Positions 42,503 through 50,718 of a DNA stretch of 52,126 nt are shown piece by piece; position 1 is the first letter of the stretch; the number at the start of each line of letters is the position of its first letter. The position numbers were made by a program, and so were the translations under genes. Source of the stretch: Sva-07 sp041686315 (lineage in GTDB: Bacteria > Actinomycetota > Acidimicrobiia > Acidimicrobiales > Ilumatobacteraceae). The notes under the pieces were generated by a model. The model was given only the letters and a program-made list of their open reading frames with translations. It did no database searches and was not told the origin of the DNA. The stretch is from positions 1 through 52,126 of the forward strand of contig JAWLEC010000002.1 of NCBI GenBank assembly GCA_041686315.1, written 5' to 3'.

Positions 42503-43129
42503 TCAGCCCCGCTGGAACAGCCCCATGGGGAGGCCGGTGTTGCGCAGGTGGCTGGTCTCGTTGACCGTCACGATCGACCGTTGGCCGGAGCGGGCGGCAG
42601 CGACCCGGTTGATCGAGGTGTAGTTGGGGTAGAAGAAGCCGCGTTCGCCGCCGTCGCCGAGTGACAGGACGTGCGCCAGGTAGCCGTTGATGACGCCACC
42701 GTGACACACGACGGCCACCTTCTCGCCGGCGTGGGCGTCGACGATGCCCTCGACGGTGTCGAGCACCCGGGCCCGGAACTCGTGCTCGGGTTCGTCGGAG
42801 GTCCAGACGCCGTCGAGCAACTCCTGCCACCGCGGGTCGTCCGTGGCCTTCAGCTCCTCCACGGGCACGTACTCGGTGCTGTTCTGGTCCCACTCGGCAA
42901 CTCCGGGCGCGGTGAGCACGTCCAGTCCGAAACGGGCGGCCACGGGTGCCGCCGTCTGCCGTGCCCGCAGCAACGGGCTGGCGTACACCGCGTCGAGGTG
43001 CTCGGCAGCGAGGTACTCCGCCAGGTGGACGGCCTGGGCGGCTCCGTCGGGGGACAGTTCGGGATCGGCGCGCCCCGCCGTCAGCTCTCTCCGCACCGGC
43101 AGGGCGTGACGGATCAGGAGCAGTTCCAT
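42503..43129 (-). CDS. Histidine phosphatase superfamily protein
   Basis: Phosphoglycerate-mutase-like enzyme, 208 residues. The catalytic site is LIRHALP (Arg7-His8-Ala9; Ala replaces the more usual Gly). ASPLLRARQTA provides the second Arg and VVCHGGVINGYL the second His. The C-terminal third (GFFYPNYTSINRV) resembles probable phosphatases of the CobC/GpmB-like group. The substrate is unknown. Its ATG at 43129 is only 20 nt from the pyruvate kinase start on the other strand. Confidence 0.86.
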   Translation of the reverse strand: MELLLIRHALPVRRELTAGRADPELSPDGAAQAVHLAEYLAAEHLDAVYASPLLRARQTAAPVAARFGLDVLTAPGVAEWDQNSTEYVPVEELKATDDPRWQELLDGVWTSDEPEHEFRARVLDTVEGIVDAHAGEKVAVVCHGGVINGYLAHVLSLGDGGERGFFYPNYTSINRVAAARSGQRSIVTVNETSHLRNTGLPMGLFQRG

Positions 43130-43149
43130 GGCCTGATAGACAAGCAGAA

Positions 43150-44631
43150 ATGACGGGACGAACGAAGATCGTGGCCACCATCGGTCCGGCGAGTGACCCG
43201 CCGGATGCGCTGCGGGCGATGCTCGCTGCAGGAGTCGACGTGGTCCGGCTGAACCTCAGCCACGGCTCCGTGGACGAACATCTCGAGCGGATCGAACGGA
43301 TCCGCTCCATCGCCCGTGAACTCGATGCGCCCATCGCCGTGCTGGCCGACCTCCCGGGACCCAAGATCCGCGCCGGCCACTTTCCGGAAGGGGGCGTGAA
43401 CCTCACCGCCGGCAGCCTCGTCCGGCTCCGGCCGGGCACGGGACAGAGCGACGGTGGGATCATCACCGTGCCCTACGACACGCTGCTCGACGATCTGCAC
43501 GAGGGCAGCAAGGTGCAACTGGGCGACGGGGCGATCTCGTTGCAGGTGGTGTCGATGGCCGAGACCGAGGCGATCGCCCGAGTGGAGACCGGCGGCCGCG
43601 CGAACGGTGAACCCGGAGTACACCTGTCGTCGGACACCCTGCGGCTCACCACGCCCACCGACGAGGACCTGGTGCTCGCCGAACAGGTGGCCGCAGCGGG
43701 GGTGGAGTTCATCGCGGTGTCGTTCGTGCGCGAGTCGGCCGACATCGCACAGGTTCGTGCCGTGGTGGGCGATCGTGCGCAGCTGGTGGCCAAGATCGAG
43801 ACCCGCACGGCGGTTGCCAACCTGCACGACATCATCGCCGCGGTCGATGTCGTGATGGTGGCCCGCGGCGACCTCGGCATCGACTGCCCGATCGAGGACG
43901 TCCCCCACCTGCAGAAGCGCATCATCCGACACTGCGTGGAGGCGGGCGTGCCGGTGATCACGGCCACCCAGATGCTCGAGTCGATGATCTCGGCTCCGGC
44001 GCCCACACGCGCCGAGGTCAGCGACGTCGCGAACGCCGTGTTCGACGGCACCGACGCCGTCATGCTGTCGGGGGAGACGGCGATCGGACGGGATCCGGTC
44101 GAGGTGGTGCGCACGATGGGGGCCGTCGCGGAGCGGGCCGAGCGTGAGGCCGACTACCGCCAGTGGGCCAACCGGCTCGGCCGGATGCAGCGCAGCGAAC
44201 GGCACACCGAGATGATCCGTCTCGACGGCGTGACCGCGGCGCTGACGCACGCGGCGTGGCAGGCGGCGATCGATGCCGAGGCGTCGGCGATCCTCTGCTG
44301 CACGCGCTCGGGGCGCACGGCGCGGGCGATGGCCCGCTTCCGACCCGAGGCGCGCATGATCGGCCTGTCGCCGTACCCGGAGGTGGTGCGGGCGATGGCG
44401 CTGAGCTGGGGGGTGGAACCGTTGGAGGTCGGTACCTACTCGAGCACCGACGAGATGGTGTGGTTCGCCATCGAGCGGGCGCTGGAGGCCGACCTGGTCG
44501 AGACCGGAGACACCGTGCTCGTGTTGGCGGGTGCACCGTTCGGGGCGCGGCCCGGTGATCAGCGCAGTCCGGTGCCGGCCGGCATCGGCGGGTCGGCCAC
44601 CGACGTCCTGCGCATCGTGCACGTCTCCTGA
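43150..44631 (+). CDS. pyk: Pyruvate kinase
   Basis: Phosphoenolpyruvate + ADP to pyruvate + ATP, last step of glycolysis. The product is 493 residues. RTKIVATIGPAS at the N-terminus, VVRLNLSHGS, LPGPKIRAG, and the B-domain with QLGDGAI. The catalytic Lys/Glu motif is LVAKIET; metal and substrate sites are MVARGDLGID and VITATQMLESM; DAVMLSGETA is also present. The C-terminal regulatory domain (CTRSGRTARAMARFRP) is complete. ATG 43150 has AAGCAGAA just before it, a weak ribosome site. A hydrolase gene follows after 22 nt and may be co-transcribed. Confidence 0.97.
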   Translation: MTGRTKIVATIGPASDPPDALRAMLAAGVDVVRLNLSHGSVDEHLERIERIRSIARELDAPIAVLADLPGPKIRAGHFPEGGVNLTAGSLVRLRPGTGQSDGGIITVPYDTLLDDLHEGSKVQLGDGAISLQVVSMAETEAIARVETGGRANGEPGVHLSSDTLRLTTPTDEDLVLAEQVAAAGVEFIAVSFVRESADIAQVRAVVGDRAQLVAKIETRTAVANLHDIIAAVDVVMVARGDLGIDCPIEDVPHLQKRIIRHCVEAGVPVITATQMLESMISAPAPTRAEVSDVANAVFDGTDAVMLSGETAIGRDPVEVVRTMGAVAERAEREADYRQWANRLGRMQRSERHTEMIRLDGVTAALTHAAWQAAIDAEASAILCCTRSGRTARAMARFRPEARMIGLSPYPEVVRAMALSWGVEPLEVGTYSSTDEMVWFAIERALEADLVETGDTVLVLAGAPFGARPGDQRSPVPAGIGGSATDVLRIVHVS

Positions 44632-44653
44632 TGCGGGGGCGATCGGGAGTCTG

Positions 44654-45460
44654 ATGCCGGAGTTGTGGTCGGAGGCGGCCGGTCCGCCCGATGCGCCGAT
44701 CGTGGTCCTCGTCCACGGTTCGATGGACCGCTCCGCCGGGCTGCTGCGACTCAGCCGGCGTCTCGACGGCGACGCCCGTGTGATCCGATACGACCGGCGG
44801 GGTTACGGCCGGTCGGTGGGCATGGATCCCCGGTTCGACATGGCCACCCAGGTGGAGGATCTCCGACGGGTGCTGGAGCGGCACGCACCCGGCCGGCCGG
44901 TCGCGCTCGCCTTCGGGCACAGCTACGGCGGCAATGTGGCCATGGCATTCGCCGAACGGCATGCGTCGCGTGTCGGACGCGTGGTCGTCTACGAGACGCC
45001 GCTGTCGTGGCTCGACTGGTGGCCCGGCAACTCCGCGGGCGGGGCGGCACTCGGGGCGGCCGACCCGGGCGATGCTGCGGAGACCTTCATGCGGCGGCTG
45101 GTGGGGGACCGGGTGTGGGAGCAGCTACCGGCCGCCAGGCGCGCGGAACGCCGGGCCGAGGGGCCGGCCATGCTCGGCGAGCTCGCGGACCTGCGACGGC
45201 AGCCACCGTGGCGTGCCGAGCGGGTGACGGTGCCCGTGCTGGCGCTGCACGGCGAGCTGGCACGACCGCATCACCATCGTGCGATGCGGTATCTCGCCGA
45301 CCTGGTGCCCGACGGTCGGGCGCGGGAGGTGCCCGGCGCCGGTCACGCCGGCCCGCACACCCATCCGTCCGACGTCGCCGCCTGTGTCGTGGACCTCCTC
45401 ACGGTCCGCGGTGGGGAGGCGTCGGGGTCACGGGCGGCTCAGGAGGAAGCAGGTGAATGA
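44654..45460 (+). CDS. Alpha/beta hydrolase
   Basis: Serine hydrolase of 268 residues. LVHGSMDRSAGLLRLSRRL gives the oxyanion loop, RVIRYDRRGYGRS the next strand, the nucleophile is Ser90 in FGHSYGG, and the catalytic His is in PGAGHAGPH. It resembles the haloperoxidase/esterase-like branch. The central cap segment is short and Arg/Ala-rich. Follows pyk by 22 nt. The final 33 nt overlap the convergent MFS gene. Substrate unknown. Confidence 0.83.
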   Translation: MPELWSEAAGPPDAPIVVLVHGSMDRSAGLLRLSRRLDGDARVIRYDRRGYGRSVGMDPRFDMATQVEDLRRVLERHAPGRPVALAFGHSYGGNVAMAFAERHASRVGRVVVYETPLSWLDWWPGNSAGGAALGAADPGDAAETFMRRLVGDRVWEQLPAARRAERRAEGPAMLGELADLRRQPPWRAERVTVPVLALHGELARPHHHRAMRYLADLVPDGRAREVPGAGHAGPHTHPSDVAACVVDLLTVRGGEASGSRAAQEEAGE

Positions 45461-46600
45461 CGTGAGCACGGCGGCGCCCGACAGGGCAGCGGTGCCCTCG
45501 ATGCCGTGACGACCGTAGAGCCAGCCGCCGACGATGGCTCCGGCGGCCCGGGCAACGGTGCCGACTGCGTTGGCGAGCGCCAGAGTCGTGCCTCGTGCCT
45601 CGGGCATGGCCTCGCTCACGAGCGACAGCGAGGTCACGAACCCGTACTCGAAACCGAGCAACAGCACCAGCAGGCCGGCCACCCCGAGCGCCAGACGCCC
45701 GCCGGCGGCGAGCATGATCGCCAGCCCTGCAGCCAGCACGACCAGCCCGGCGAGCGTGCTGCGCAGCTTGCCGAGGCGGTCGGCGAACGTCGCGCTGGCG
45801 AGGCTCGACACGAGTTCCGTGGCGCCGAACGCCATCGCCACCGCGCCGATCCCTCCGGTGGAGACTCCGAACGCGTCGTCGAGCCAACTGCCGGAGATCA
45901 CGAAGACGGACAGACCCGCCATCGCCATCGTGGCGCTGCCCACGAGCGTGGCCCAGGCGCGGGGCGTCACCACCCGCAGGCCGTGTCGCAGTGTGGGCTG
46001 CGTCGTGCCGGCGCGCTGGCGGGTCGGATCGGGCGCGGGCAGCGTGAGGGCCACCATCACGGCGGCAGCGGAGGCGGCGATGGCCAGGAAGACGAACGGC
46101 CCGCGCCAGCCGAACACGTTGATCAGCACCGCCACCAGGGGTGCGCCGAGGAGCAGACCCAGCGCCCAGGACACCTCGAACAGGCCGATCGAACGGGCCC
46201 GCCAGCGGTAGTCGACCTGATCGCTGATCCAGGCATGTCCCGCCACCGTGAAGTTGGCGACGCCCAGGATGAGGAGCACGAAGGCGATCGCGAAGGTCAC
46301 GATCGATCCGCCCAGGGCCACCACCGACGACACCGCCACGAGGCCCATGGCTCCGACCATCACGGCGCGTTCGTTGCCACGGTCGAGGTGCCGACCGGCG
46401 GCGATCGTCGACAGCCCGGCCAGCTCGCTCGCACCGATGACGGTGGTGAGCTGCGTGGTGGTGGCGCCGAAGGCCCGCTCGAGCGTGGGCAGGAACGGCG
46501 GGATCCAACGCAACGCGGTGTTGGCGATCGACTTCGCGCCGGTCAGCCGGATCAGCGTCGGGCGGTCGACTCCCGCACGGGCGTCAGCCGTTGTCGTCAC
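45428..46600 (-). CDS. MFS transporter
   Basis: Major facilitator superfamily carrier, 390 residues with 12 predicted hydrophobic helices in two six-helix halves. The loop between helices 2 and 3 (AAGRHLDRGNERAVMVG) and the equivalent loop in the second half (FADRLGKLRST) carry the family G-x3-D-(R)-x-G/(R)-type signature. The architecture is that of a drug or small-metabolite exporter, but the substrate is not readable. GTG 46600 lies inside the end of the upstream small membrane-protein gene (17-nt overlap), so the two are coupled. Its stop end overlaps the convergent hydrolase gene by 33 nt. Confidence 0.85.
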   Translation of the reverse strand: MTTTADARAGVDRPTLIRLTGAKSIANTALRWIPPFLPTLERAFGATTTQLTTVIGASELAGLSTIAAGRHLDRGNERAVMVGAMGLVAVSSVVALGGSIVTFAIAFVLLILGVANFTVAGHAWISDQVDYRWRARSIGLFEVSWALGLLLGAPLVAVLINVFGWRGPFVFLAIAASAAAVMVALTLPAPDPTRQRAGTTQPTLRHGLRVVTPRAWATLVGSATMAMAGLSVFVISGSWLDDAFGVSTGGIGAVAMAFGATELVSSLASATFADRLGKLRSTLAGLVVLAAGLAIMLAAGGRLALGVAGLLVLLLGFEYGFVTSLSLVSEAMPEARGTTLALANAVGTVARAAGAIVGGWLYGRHGIEGTAALSGAAVLTSFTCFLLSRP

Positions 46601-46886
46601 GGGGGTCCGAGATGGTGATCGTGACGCCGAAGAACGAACAGTCGGTGTCCGTCACGGTCACGTCCGTGCCCACGCGTTCGAAGTTGCCCTGCACCTTGTC
46701 GGCGCAGTCCTGGAGGGACACGCGTTGCGTCCACACGGCGAAGGCGAGCAGCCCGAGCAGCAGTGCCACGGCGATCTTCTGGACGATCGTCTTCATGATC
46801 CAGAACGACACGCCGGCGCCGACGACCAGCACGGTGGCGAGGGCGATGGCGATGTTCTTCGCGTCGTCGAGGCTGAGTGCGGTCAC
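46584..46886 (-). CDS. Small hypothetical membrane protein
   Basis: Unrecognised 100-residue protein with two hydrophobic helices (about 11-31 and 35-52) and a short polar C-terminal domain that contains two cysteines (Cys61, Cys83) and ends in an acidic tail. The Cys pair would suit a disulfide if the tail is outside. GTG 46886 lies 6 nt after TAAGGT on the minus strand, a leaderless-type arrangement. The stop overlaps the MFS start by 17 nt, so it probably sits in one operon with the exporter. Any functional link is inference from position alone. Confidence 0.7.
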   Translation of the reverse strand: MTALSLDDAKNIAIALATVLVVGAGVSFWIMKTIVQKIAVALLLGLLAFAVWTQRVSLQDCADKVQGNFERVGTDVTVTDTDCSFFGVTITISDPRDDNG

Positions 46887-46935
46887 GCCACGACCTTAGG
46901 CCCACGACCCCTGGGCCGACCTGGTCAGCGGTCGC

Positions 46936-46941
46936 TACCCT
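46936..46941 (+). promoter_or_regulatory. Putative -10 element for DUF3151 gene
   Basis: TACCCT with 7 nt to GTG 46949, no Shine-Dalgarno, leaderless-type spacing. Confidence 0.35.
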
Positions 46942-46948
46942 CGACGGA

Positions 46949-47383
46949 GTGAGCGACCAGCCGATCAATCTCTCCTCCGGACTCCCGAGCACCGTGTTGC
47001 CCGCCCCCGATCCCGACCTCGCGCAGCGTCTGGCCGATGCGTTGGCCCTTCCGCTCGCCGAACGCCGGGCTGCGGTCGCCGACGTGGTGGCCTCGGGGCC
47101 GCGCTTCCTCGACGCCTGGGCAGCGCTGGGCGACCTCGGGCGCGACACGGTCGAGCGCTACGCCGCCTACCGGGTCGGCTACCACCGCGGTCTCGACGCG
47201 CTGCGGGCGAGTGGTTGGCGCGGCAGCGGCTACGTACGCTGGGCCGAACCGACCAACCAGGGGTTCCTGCGCTCGCTGCGCGGCCTGGGCGACATGGCGG
47301 CCGAGATCGGCGAGAGCGACGAGGCCGAACGGTGCGAGACGTTCCTGCTCCAGCTCGACCCGTCGGGTGCGCCACGAGCCTGA
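46949..47383 (+). CDS. DUF3151 family protein
   Basis: Conserved actinobacterial protein of unknown function, 144 residues, no signal or membrane segment. The conserved core is AYRVGYHRGLDALRASGWRGSG followed by a WAEPTNQGFLRSLRGLG and DEAERCETFLLQLD ending; these match what I know of the DUF3151 family, which is mostly helical. GTG 46949 gives the conserved short N-terminus (SDQPINLSSG) and follows a -10-like TACCCT. The MobA-rhodanese gene starts 13 nt after its stop, suggesting co-transcription. Confidence 0.82.
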   Translation: MSDQPINLSSGLPSTVLPAPDPDLAQRLADALALPLAERRAAVADVVASGPRFLDAWAALGDLGRDTVERYAAYRVGYHRGLDALRASGWRGSGYVRWAEPTNQGFLRSLRGLGDMAAEIGESDEAERCETFLLQLDPSGAPRA

Positions 47384-47396
47384 GGCGGGACGCAAC

Positions 47397-48374
47397 ATGA
47401 CCGCCGCCGGTGTGGTGCTCACCGGCGGGGCGAGCCGCCGCATGGGCCGGAACAAGGCGCTCGTCGACGTCGACGGCACCCCGCTGGCCGACCGGGTCGC
47501 CACGGCGTTGCGCCGTGGGGGTTGTCATCCGGTGGTGGCGATCGGGGGTGATCCGGACGTCCTCGCCGCTCTGACGGTGCCGGTGGTACCCGACCGCCGT
47601 CCCGGTCAGGGACCGCTCGGGGGGATCCTGGACGGGCTCGAGCTGTTCGACGTCACCGACGGCTCGGCGCCGGAACCGCCCACCGGTTGGATGCTGGCAG
47701 TGGCGTGCGATCTCCCCGATCTCACACCCGCCGTGGTGCAGGAGTTGACGGCCGCGGGAGCGGCCGCCACCCCCGGCGCGGTCGATGTCGTCGTGGCCCG
47801 CACCCGTCGTCTCGAACCGGCAGTGGCGATGTGGTCGCTGGCGTCGCGCCCTGCGGTGTCGGCGATGTACCAGGGCGGTGAACGGGCGGTGCACCGCGTG
47901 ATCCGTGCCCTCCGACACGTGGAGGTCGACGTGGACGCCGCGGCACTGCGCAACGTGAACACGCCCGACGATCTCGTCGCCGGACCCGATTCGCGCGACG
48001 GTCGCTCCTCGTCGCGTACACCACTGGATAGGCTCGACGGCGTCATGAACGAAATCACGGTGCAGGACCTCGCAGCTCTGGGCCCGGATGTGCGCGTCGT
48101 CGACGTCCGCGAGCCCGCCGAGTGGGCCGCCGGACACGTGGCGTACGCCGTGCACGTTCCGTTGGCGACGGTGCCCGAGCATCTCGACGCATTCGACGGC
48201 ACACCCACCTACGTGATCTGCCGTTCGGGCAACCGCAGCGGTCAGGCGTGCGAGTACGTGGCCGGGCACGGCATCGACGCCGTCAACGTGGTGGGCGGCA
48301 TGCTCGCCTGGGCCGACGCCGGGTACCCGGTCGAGTCCGGCGATGCCGGCACGGCCGGGTCCACGGGTGGCTGA
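47397..48374 (+). CDS. MobA-like nucleotidyltransferase fused to rhodanese domain
   Basis: One uninterrupted frame of 325 residues encodes two enzymes. Residues 1 to about 195 are a molybdenum-cofactor guanylyltransferase-like domain: VVLTGGASRRMGRNKALVDVDG, RPGQGPLGGI, and ACDLPDL with the metal-binding Asp. Residues about 217-316 are a rhodanese domain: VVDVREPAEWAAGHV, then the active loop CRSGNRSG with Cys275. The linker (196-216) is polar. MobA attaches GMP to molybdopterin; rhodaneses move sulfane sulfur. A TAGGCT hexamer 10 nt before Met217 could allow the rhodanese also to be made alone. Alternatively the two are separate genes whose intervening stop is absent. The end overlaps RNase D by 8 nt. 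Confidence 0.8.
   Translation: MTAAGVVLTGGASRRMGRNKALVDVDGTPLADRVATALRRGGCHPVVAIGGDPDVLAALTVPVVPDRRPGQGPLGGILDGLELFDVTDGSAPEPPTGWMLAVACDLPDLTPAVVQELTAAGAAATPGAVDVVVARTRRLEPAVAMWSLASRPAVSAMYQGGERAVHRVIRALRHVEVDVDAAALRNVNTPDDLVAGPDSRDGRSSSRTPLDRLDGVMNEITVQDLAALGPDVRVVDVREPAEWAAGHVAYAVHVPLATVPEHLDAFDGTPTYVICRSGNRSGQACEYVAGHGIDAVNVVGGMLAWADAGYPVESGDAGTAGSTGG
48029..48034 (+). promoter_or_regulatory. Possible internal -10 element before rhodanese domain
   Basis: TAGGCT inside the linker-coding region, 10 nt before ATG 48045 (Met217 of the fusion). Identical to the hexamer before alaS. Would give a leaderless mRNA for a 109-residue rhodanese. Confidence 0.3.
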
Positions 48375-49611
48375 CCGTCTCCGATCGGGGAGGTCCCGGT
48401 CACGATCTGCGTCGCCGACGCCAGCGGGCGCCGGAGCGGGACCCACGTCGCTCGATTACCGGTGGGTCGATCGCCAGGAGGACCTCGACGAGATCGTCGA
48501 GGTGTTGGCCGGCCTGCCCCGCTACGCGCTCGACACCGAGTTCCACCGTGAGCGCACGTACTACCCCAAGCTGGCCCTGGTCCAGGTGGCGTGGCGACCC
48601 GACGGGCGCGAGCAGCAGCTGGCGTTGATCGACCCGCTCGCCGTCGACGTGACGGTCCTCGACGCGGTGTTCACGTCGGATGCGCTGTGCGTGATCCATG
48701 CTGCCCAGCAGGATCTCGACGTGCTCACCCATGCCGTCGGGGCGGTACCGAGACGGATCTTCGACACGCAGCTCGCTGCCGGCTTCGTGGGCTACGGCAC
48801 ACCGTCGCTGGTGGCGCTGCTGCAGGGTGAGATCGGCGTGTCGCCGCCGAAGGGCGACCGTCTCACGGACTGGTTGCGCCGCCCGCTGTCGGACGCCCAA
48901 CGCCTGTACGCCGCCGTCGACGTGGAGTACCTCCTCGACGTGCACGACCGCCTCCTGGCACACCTCGGCGATGCCGGTCGCATCGAGTGGGCGGACGATG
49001 CCTGCGAGGAACTGCGCACCCGGCCCGTCAGTGGATCGGCTCCGGACGACGCCTGGCTGAAGCTCAAGGACGCTCGATCGCTGCGTCCGAACGCCCGGGC
49101 GGTGGCGCAGGCTGTGGCCGCCTGGCGGGAGCGTCGGGCGATGCGCACCGACGTGCCGGTTCGGCAGGTGCTCCCCGATCTGGCGGTGCTCGGGGTGTCG
49201 CAGCGTTCACCGACGACCCTGAAGGAGTTGGCGCAGGCCCGTGGCGTCGACGAGCGGCACTCGCGCGGAGGATTGGGCGAGGAGATCCTGGAGGCCGTGC
49301 GCAGCGCCGAGCGGCGTACCGCTCCACCCAGCCCGCCGTCGGCGGACGACCTCGACCGCAACCTGCGTCCGGCCGTCACGCTGGTGTCCGCCTGGGTGGC
49401 CCAACTGGCCCGGGACGAGCGTCTCGATCCCGCCCTGCTGGCCACCCGAGCCGACATCGTGGCCTTCCTGCGCGGTGACGACGATGCCCGTCTCGCCAGC
49501 GGTTGGCGGGCCGACCTGGTGGGCGACGGGATCCGGCGCCTGGTGGGCGGCGAGGCAGGCCTCACCTTCGACGGTGAGGGGCGTCTGCGGCTCATCGCGG
49601 TGTCCAACTGA
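48367..49611 (+). CDS. rnd: Ribonuclease D-like 3'-5' exonuclease with HRDC domain
   Basis: DEDD-superfamily exonuclease, 414 residues, probably trimming tRNA or other structured RNA 3' ends. Exo I is YALDTEFHRERTYYPKLALVQ (Asp and Glu ligands), Exo II has HAAQQDLDVL, and Exo III is YAAVDVEYLLDVHD (Tyr-x3-Asp). An HRDC domain follows at about residues 220-300 (RPNARAVAQAVAAWRERRA), with a second helical region to the C-terminus. A basic Arg/Ser-rich N-terminal tail of about 30 residues comes first. GTG 48367 overlaps the preceding stop by 8 nt; ATG 48343 is in frame but overlaps more. Confidence 0.9.
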   Translation: MADRLRSGRSRSRSASPTPAGAGAGPTSLDYRWVDRQEDLDEIVEVLAGLPRYALDTEFHRERTYYPKLALVQVAWRPDGREQQLALIDPLAVDVTVLDAVFTSDALCVIHAAQQDLDVLTHAVGAVPRRIFDTQLAAGFVGYGTPSLVALLQGEIGVSPPKGDRLTDWLRRPLSDAQRLYAAVDVEYLLDVHDRLLAHLGDAGRIEWADDACEELRTRPVSGSAPDDAWLKLKDARSLRPNARAVAQAVAAWRERRAMRTDVPVRQVLPDLAVLGVSQRSPTTLKELAQARGVDERHSRGGLGEEILEAVRSAERRTAPPSPPSADDLDRNLRPAVTLVSAWVAQLARDERLDPALLATRADIVAFLRGDDDARLASGWRADLVGDGIRRLVGGEAGLTFDGEGRLRLIAVSN

Positions 49612-49653
49612 ATCCGATTCGCTCCGGTCCGCGTCATCCCTGGTACCCGCCGG

Positions 49654-49659
49654 TACAAT
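49654..49659 (+). promoter_or_regulatory. Putative -10 element for small acidic protein gene
   Basis: TACAAT, close to the sigma-70-type consensus, 41 nt upstream of GTG 49701. The intervening leader has GGGAG (49689-49693) as a possible ribosome site, so this gene looks leadered. Confidence 0.4.
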
Positions 49660-49700
49660 CGGACACCAATGTCAATCGTCTAACTTGTGGGAGCCCTGTC

Positions 49701-49892
49701 GTGAAGAAGGGTCGTCATCGCCGTTTCGAAGAGGCGAGAAAACTGAAGCAGTCCGGTCCCGGTGCGTTCGATCTGGGACTGGGTGACCGCCGGCCGTCGG
49801 AGTCCGAGCAGGACGACGACGATGACGAGTACGCCGCTCTGGCCGAGAAGTACGGCGTCACCTTCGACGACGACGACGACCACGACGACTGA
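49701..49892 (+). CDS. Small bipolar protein, DUF3073-like
   Basis: A 63-residue protein with a very basic start (MKKGRHRRFEEARKLKQS) and a very acidic end containing two Asp runs around EYAALAEKYGVTF. This layout, including the acidic D-x-Y-A-x-x-A-E-K-Y segment, resembles the actinobacterial DUF3073 proteins, whose function is unknown. I assign it on layout only. GTG 49701 has a GGGAG ribosome site and a good upstream -10. The gene stands alone between RNase D and a convergent Cys-rich protein gene. The charge split suggests nucleic-acid binding with an acidic tail. Confidence 0.65.
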   Translation: MKKGRHRRFEEARKLKQSGPGAFDLGLGDRRPSESEQDDDDDEYAALAEKYGVTFDDDDDHDD

Positions 49893-49919
49893 CCGCGGCA
49901 TCTGACCGCATCGCCGCGG
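49893..49919. terminator. Weak GC hairpin between convergent genes
   Basis: CCGCGGC (49893-49899) pairs with GCCGCGG (49913-49919) across 13 nt. No T-run; it begins immediately after the small-protein stop codon and ends 8 nt before the stop of the convergent gene. Confidence 0.25.
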
Positions 49920-49926
49920 CGGTCCG

Positions 49927-50694
49927 TCAGCGACGGAGTGCGGGATGCGGCAGCGGGGTCCAGCCGGGGCGTTCGAGGAGGCGGGCCATCGTGTCGTACA
50001 CGTGCTCGCCGACCAGTTCGACCAGATCGTCGCGTGCCGAGACGTACAGCGGCTGCGTGCCGACGAAGGCGTCGGGTTCCTCGGTGCACCACCAGCCGAA
50101 CTCCTCGCCACCTTCTCCCCAGTCGCGGCGTTTCCACTCACGCACCCGCGACGTCACGTGCCCCGACTCGTCGGTGGAGTGTTCGAGCCGGATCGGCACC
50201 TGCCAGCACACCTGGGGCTTCCAGTCCATCGGACGGTCGCCGGCGTCGAGGGCCGCGATGTGCAGGGCGCAGCCGACCCCGCCCTCGAAGCCGACGCGGT
50301 TGAGGAAGATGCACGCGTCGTCGACGAGGCGCGTCACCGTGACCGGGTTGCCCTCGTCGTCGGGGTCACCCTCTGCCAGATAGCCCGACGTGTCGTGGCC
50401 CGTGCGGTGGAACTGCCACTGTTCGGGTGTGAGGCGATCGGCGTGGCGCCGCAGGGCGGCGACGTCGTCGGCGTCGACGAAGTGGGCGCCGTGGCTGCAG
50501 CAGCCGAGCTGGAGTTCGGGAGCGGGTTCGTCGAGGATGCCCTTGCAGCCACAGCCGTAGATGCAGGTGTAGTTCGAGCGGAGGTACGTGGCGTCGAACA
50601 CCCAGGTGCGGTGCTCGTCGGGATCCTCGAAGCTGATCCACTCGTGGAGGTCGTCGGGCGGATCGGGAACCACGGAACGGGGGGAACTACTCAC
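49927..50694 (-). CDS. Cys-rich protein, possible metal/Fe-S binding (YkgJ/DUF3109-like)
   Basis: Soluble protein of 255 residues, not firmly recognised. Clustered cysteines lie in TCIYGCGC (Cys44, 48, 50) and LGCCSHGAHF (Cys65, 66). Later come DDACIFLNRVGF, VGCALH and WKPQVCWQVP. The order 'C-C-x-x-G, C-x-(F/Y)-L, G-C-A-L-H, K-P-x-x-C' resembles the zinc/iron-chelating families DUF3109 and YkgJ, in which the cysteines bind a metal cluster. Function unknown. GTG 50694 follows TAGCGT on the minus strand by 8 nt (leaderless type). Divergent from alaS by 38 nt. Confidence 0.65.
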   Translation of the reverse strand: MSSSPRSVVPDPPDDLHEWISFEDPDEHRTWVFDATYLRSNYTCIYGCGCKGILDEPAPELQLGCCSHGAHFVDADDVAALRRHADRLTPEQWQFHRTGHDTSGYLAEGDPDDEGNPVTVTRLVDDACIFLNRVGFEGGVGCALHIAALDAGDRPMDWKPQVCWQVPIRLEHSTDESGHVTSRVREWKRRDWGEGGEEFGWWCTEEPDAFVGTQPLYVSARDDLVELVGEHVYDTMARLLERPGWTPLPHPALRR

Positions 50695-50718
50695 TCCGCC
50701 GCACGCTACCTGCCTCGA

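Noticed and set aside
47037..47396. N-terminal extension of the MobA-rhodanese frame over DUF3151
   Set aside because: The added sequence is an out-of-frame shadow of the DUF3151 gene; MobA homology starts at ATG 47397.
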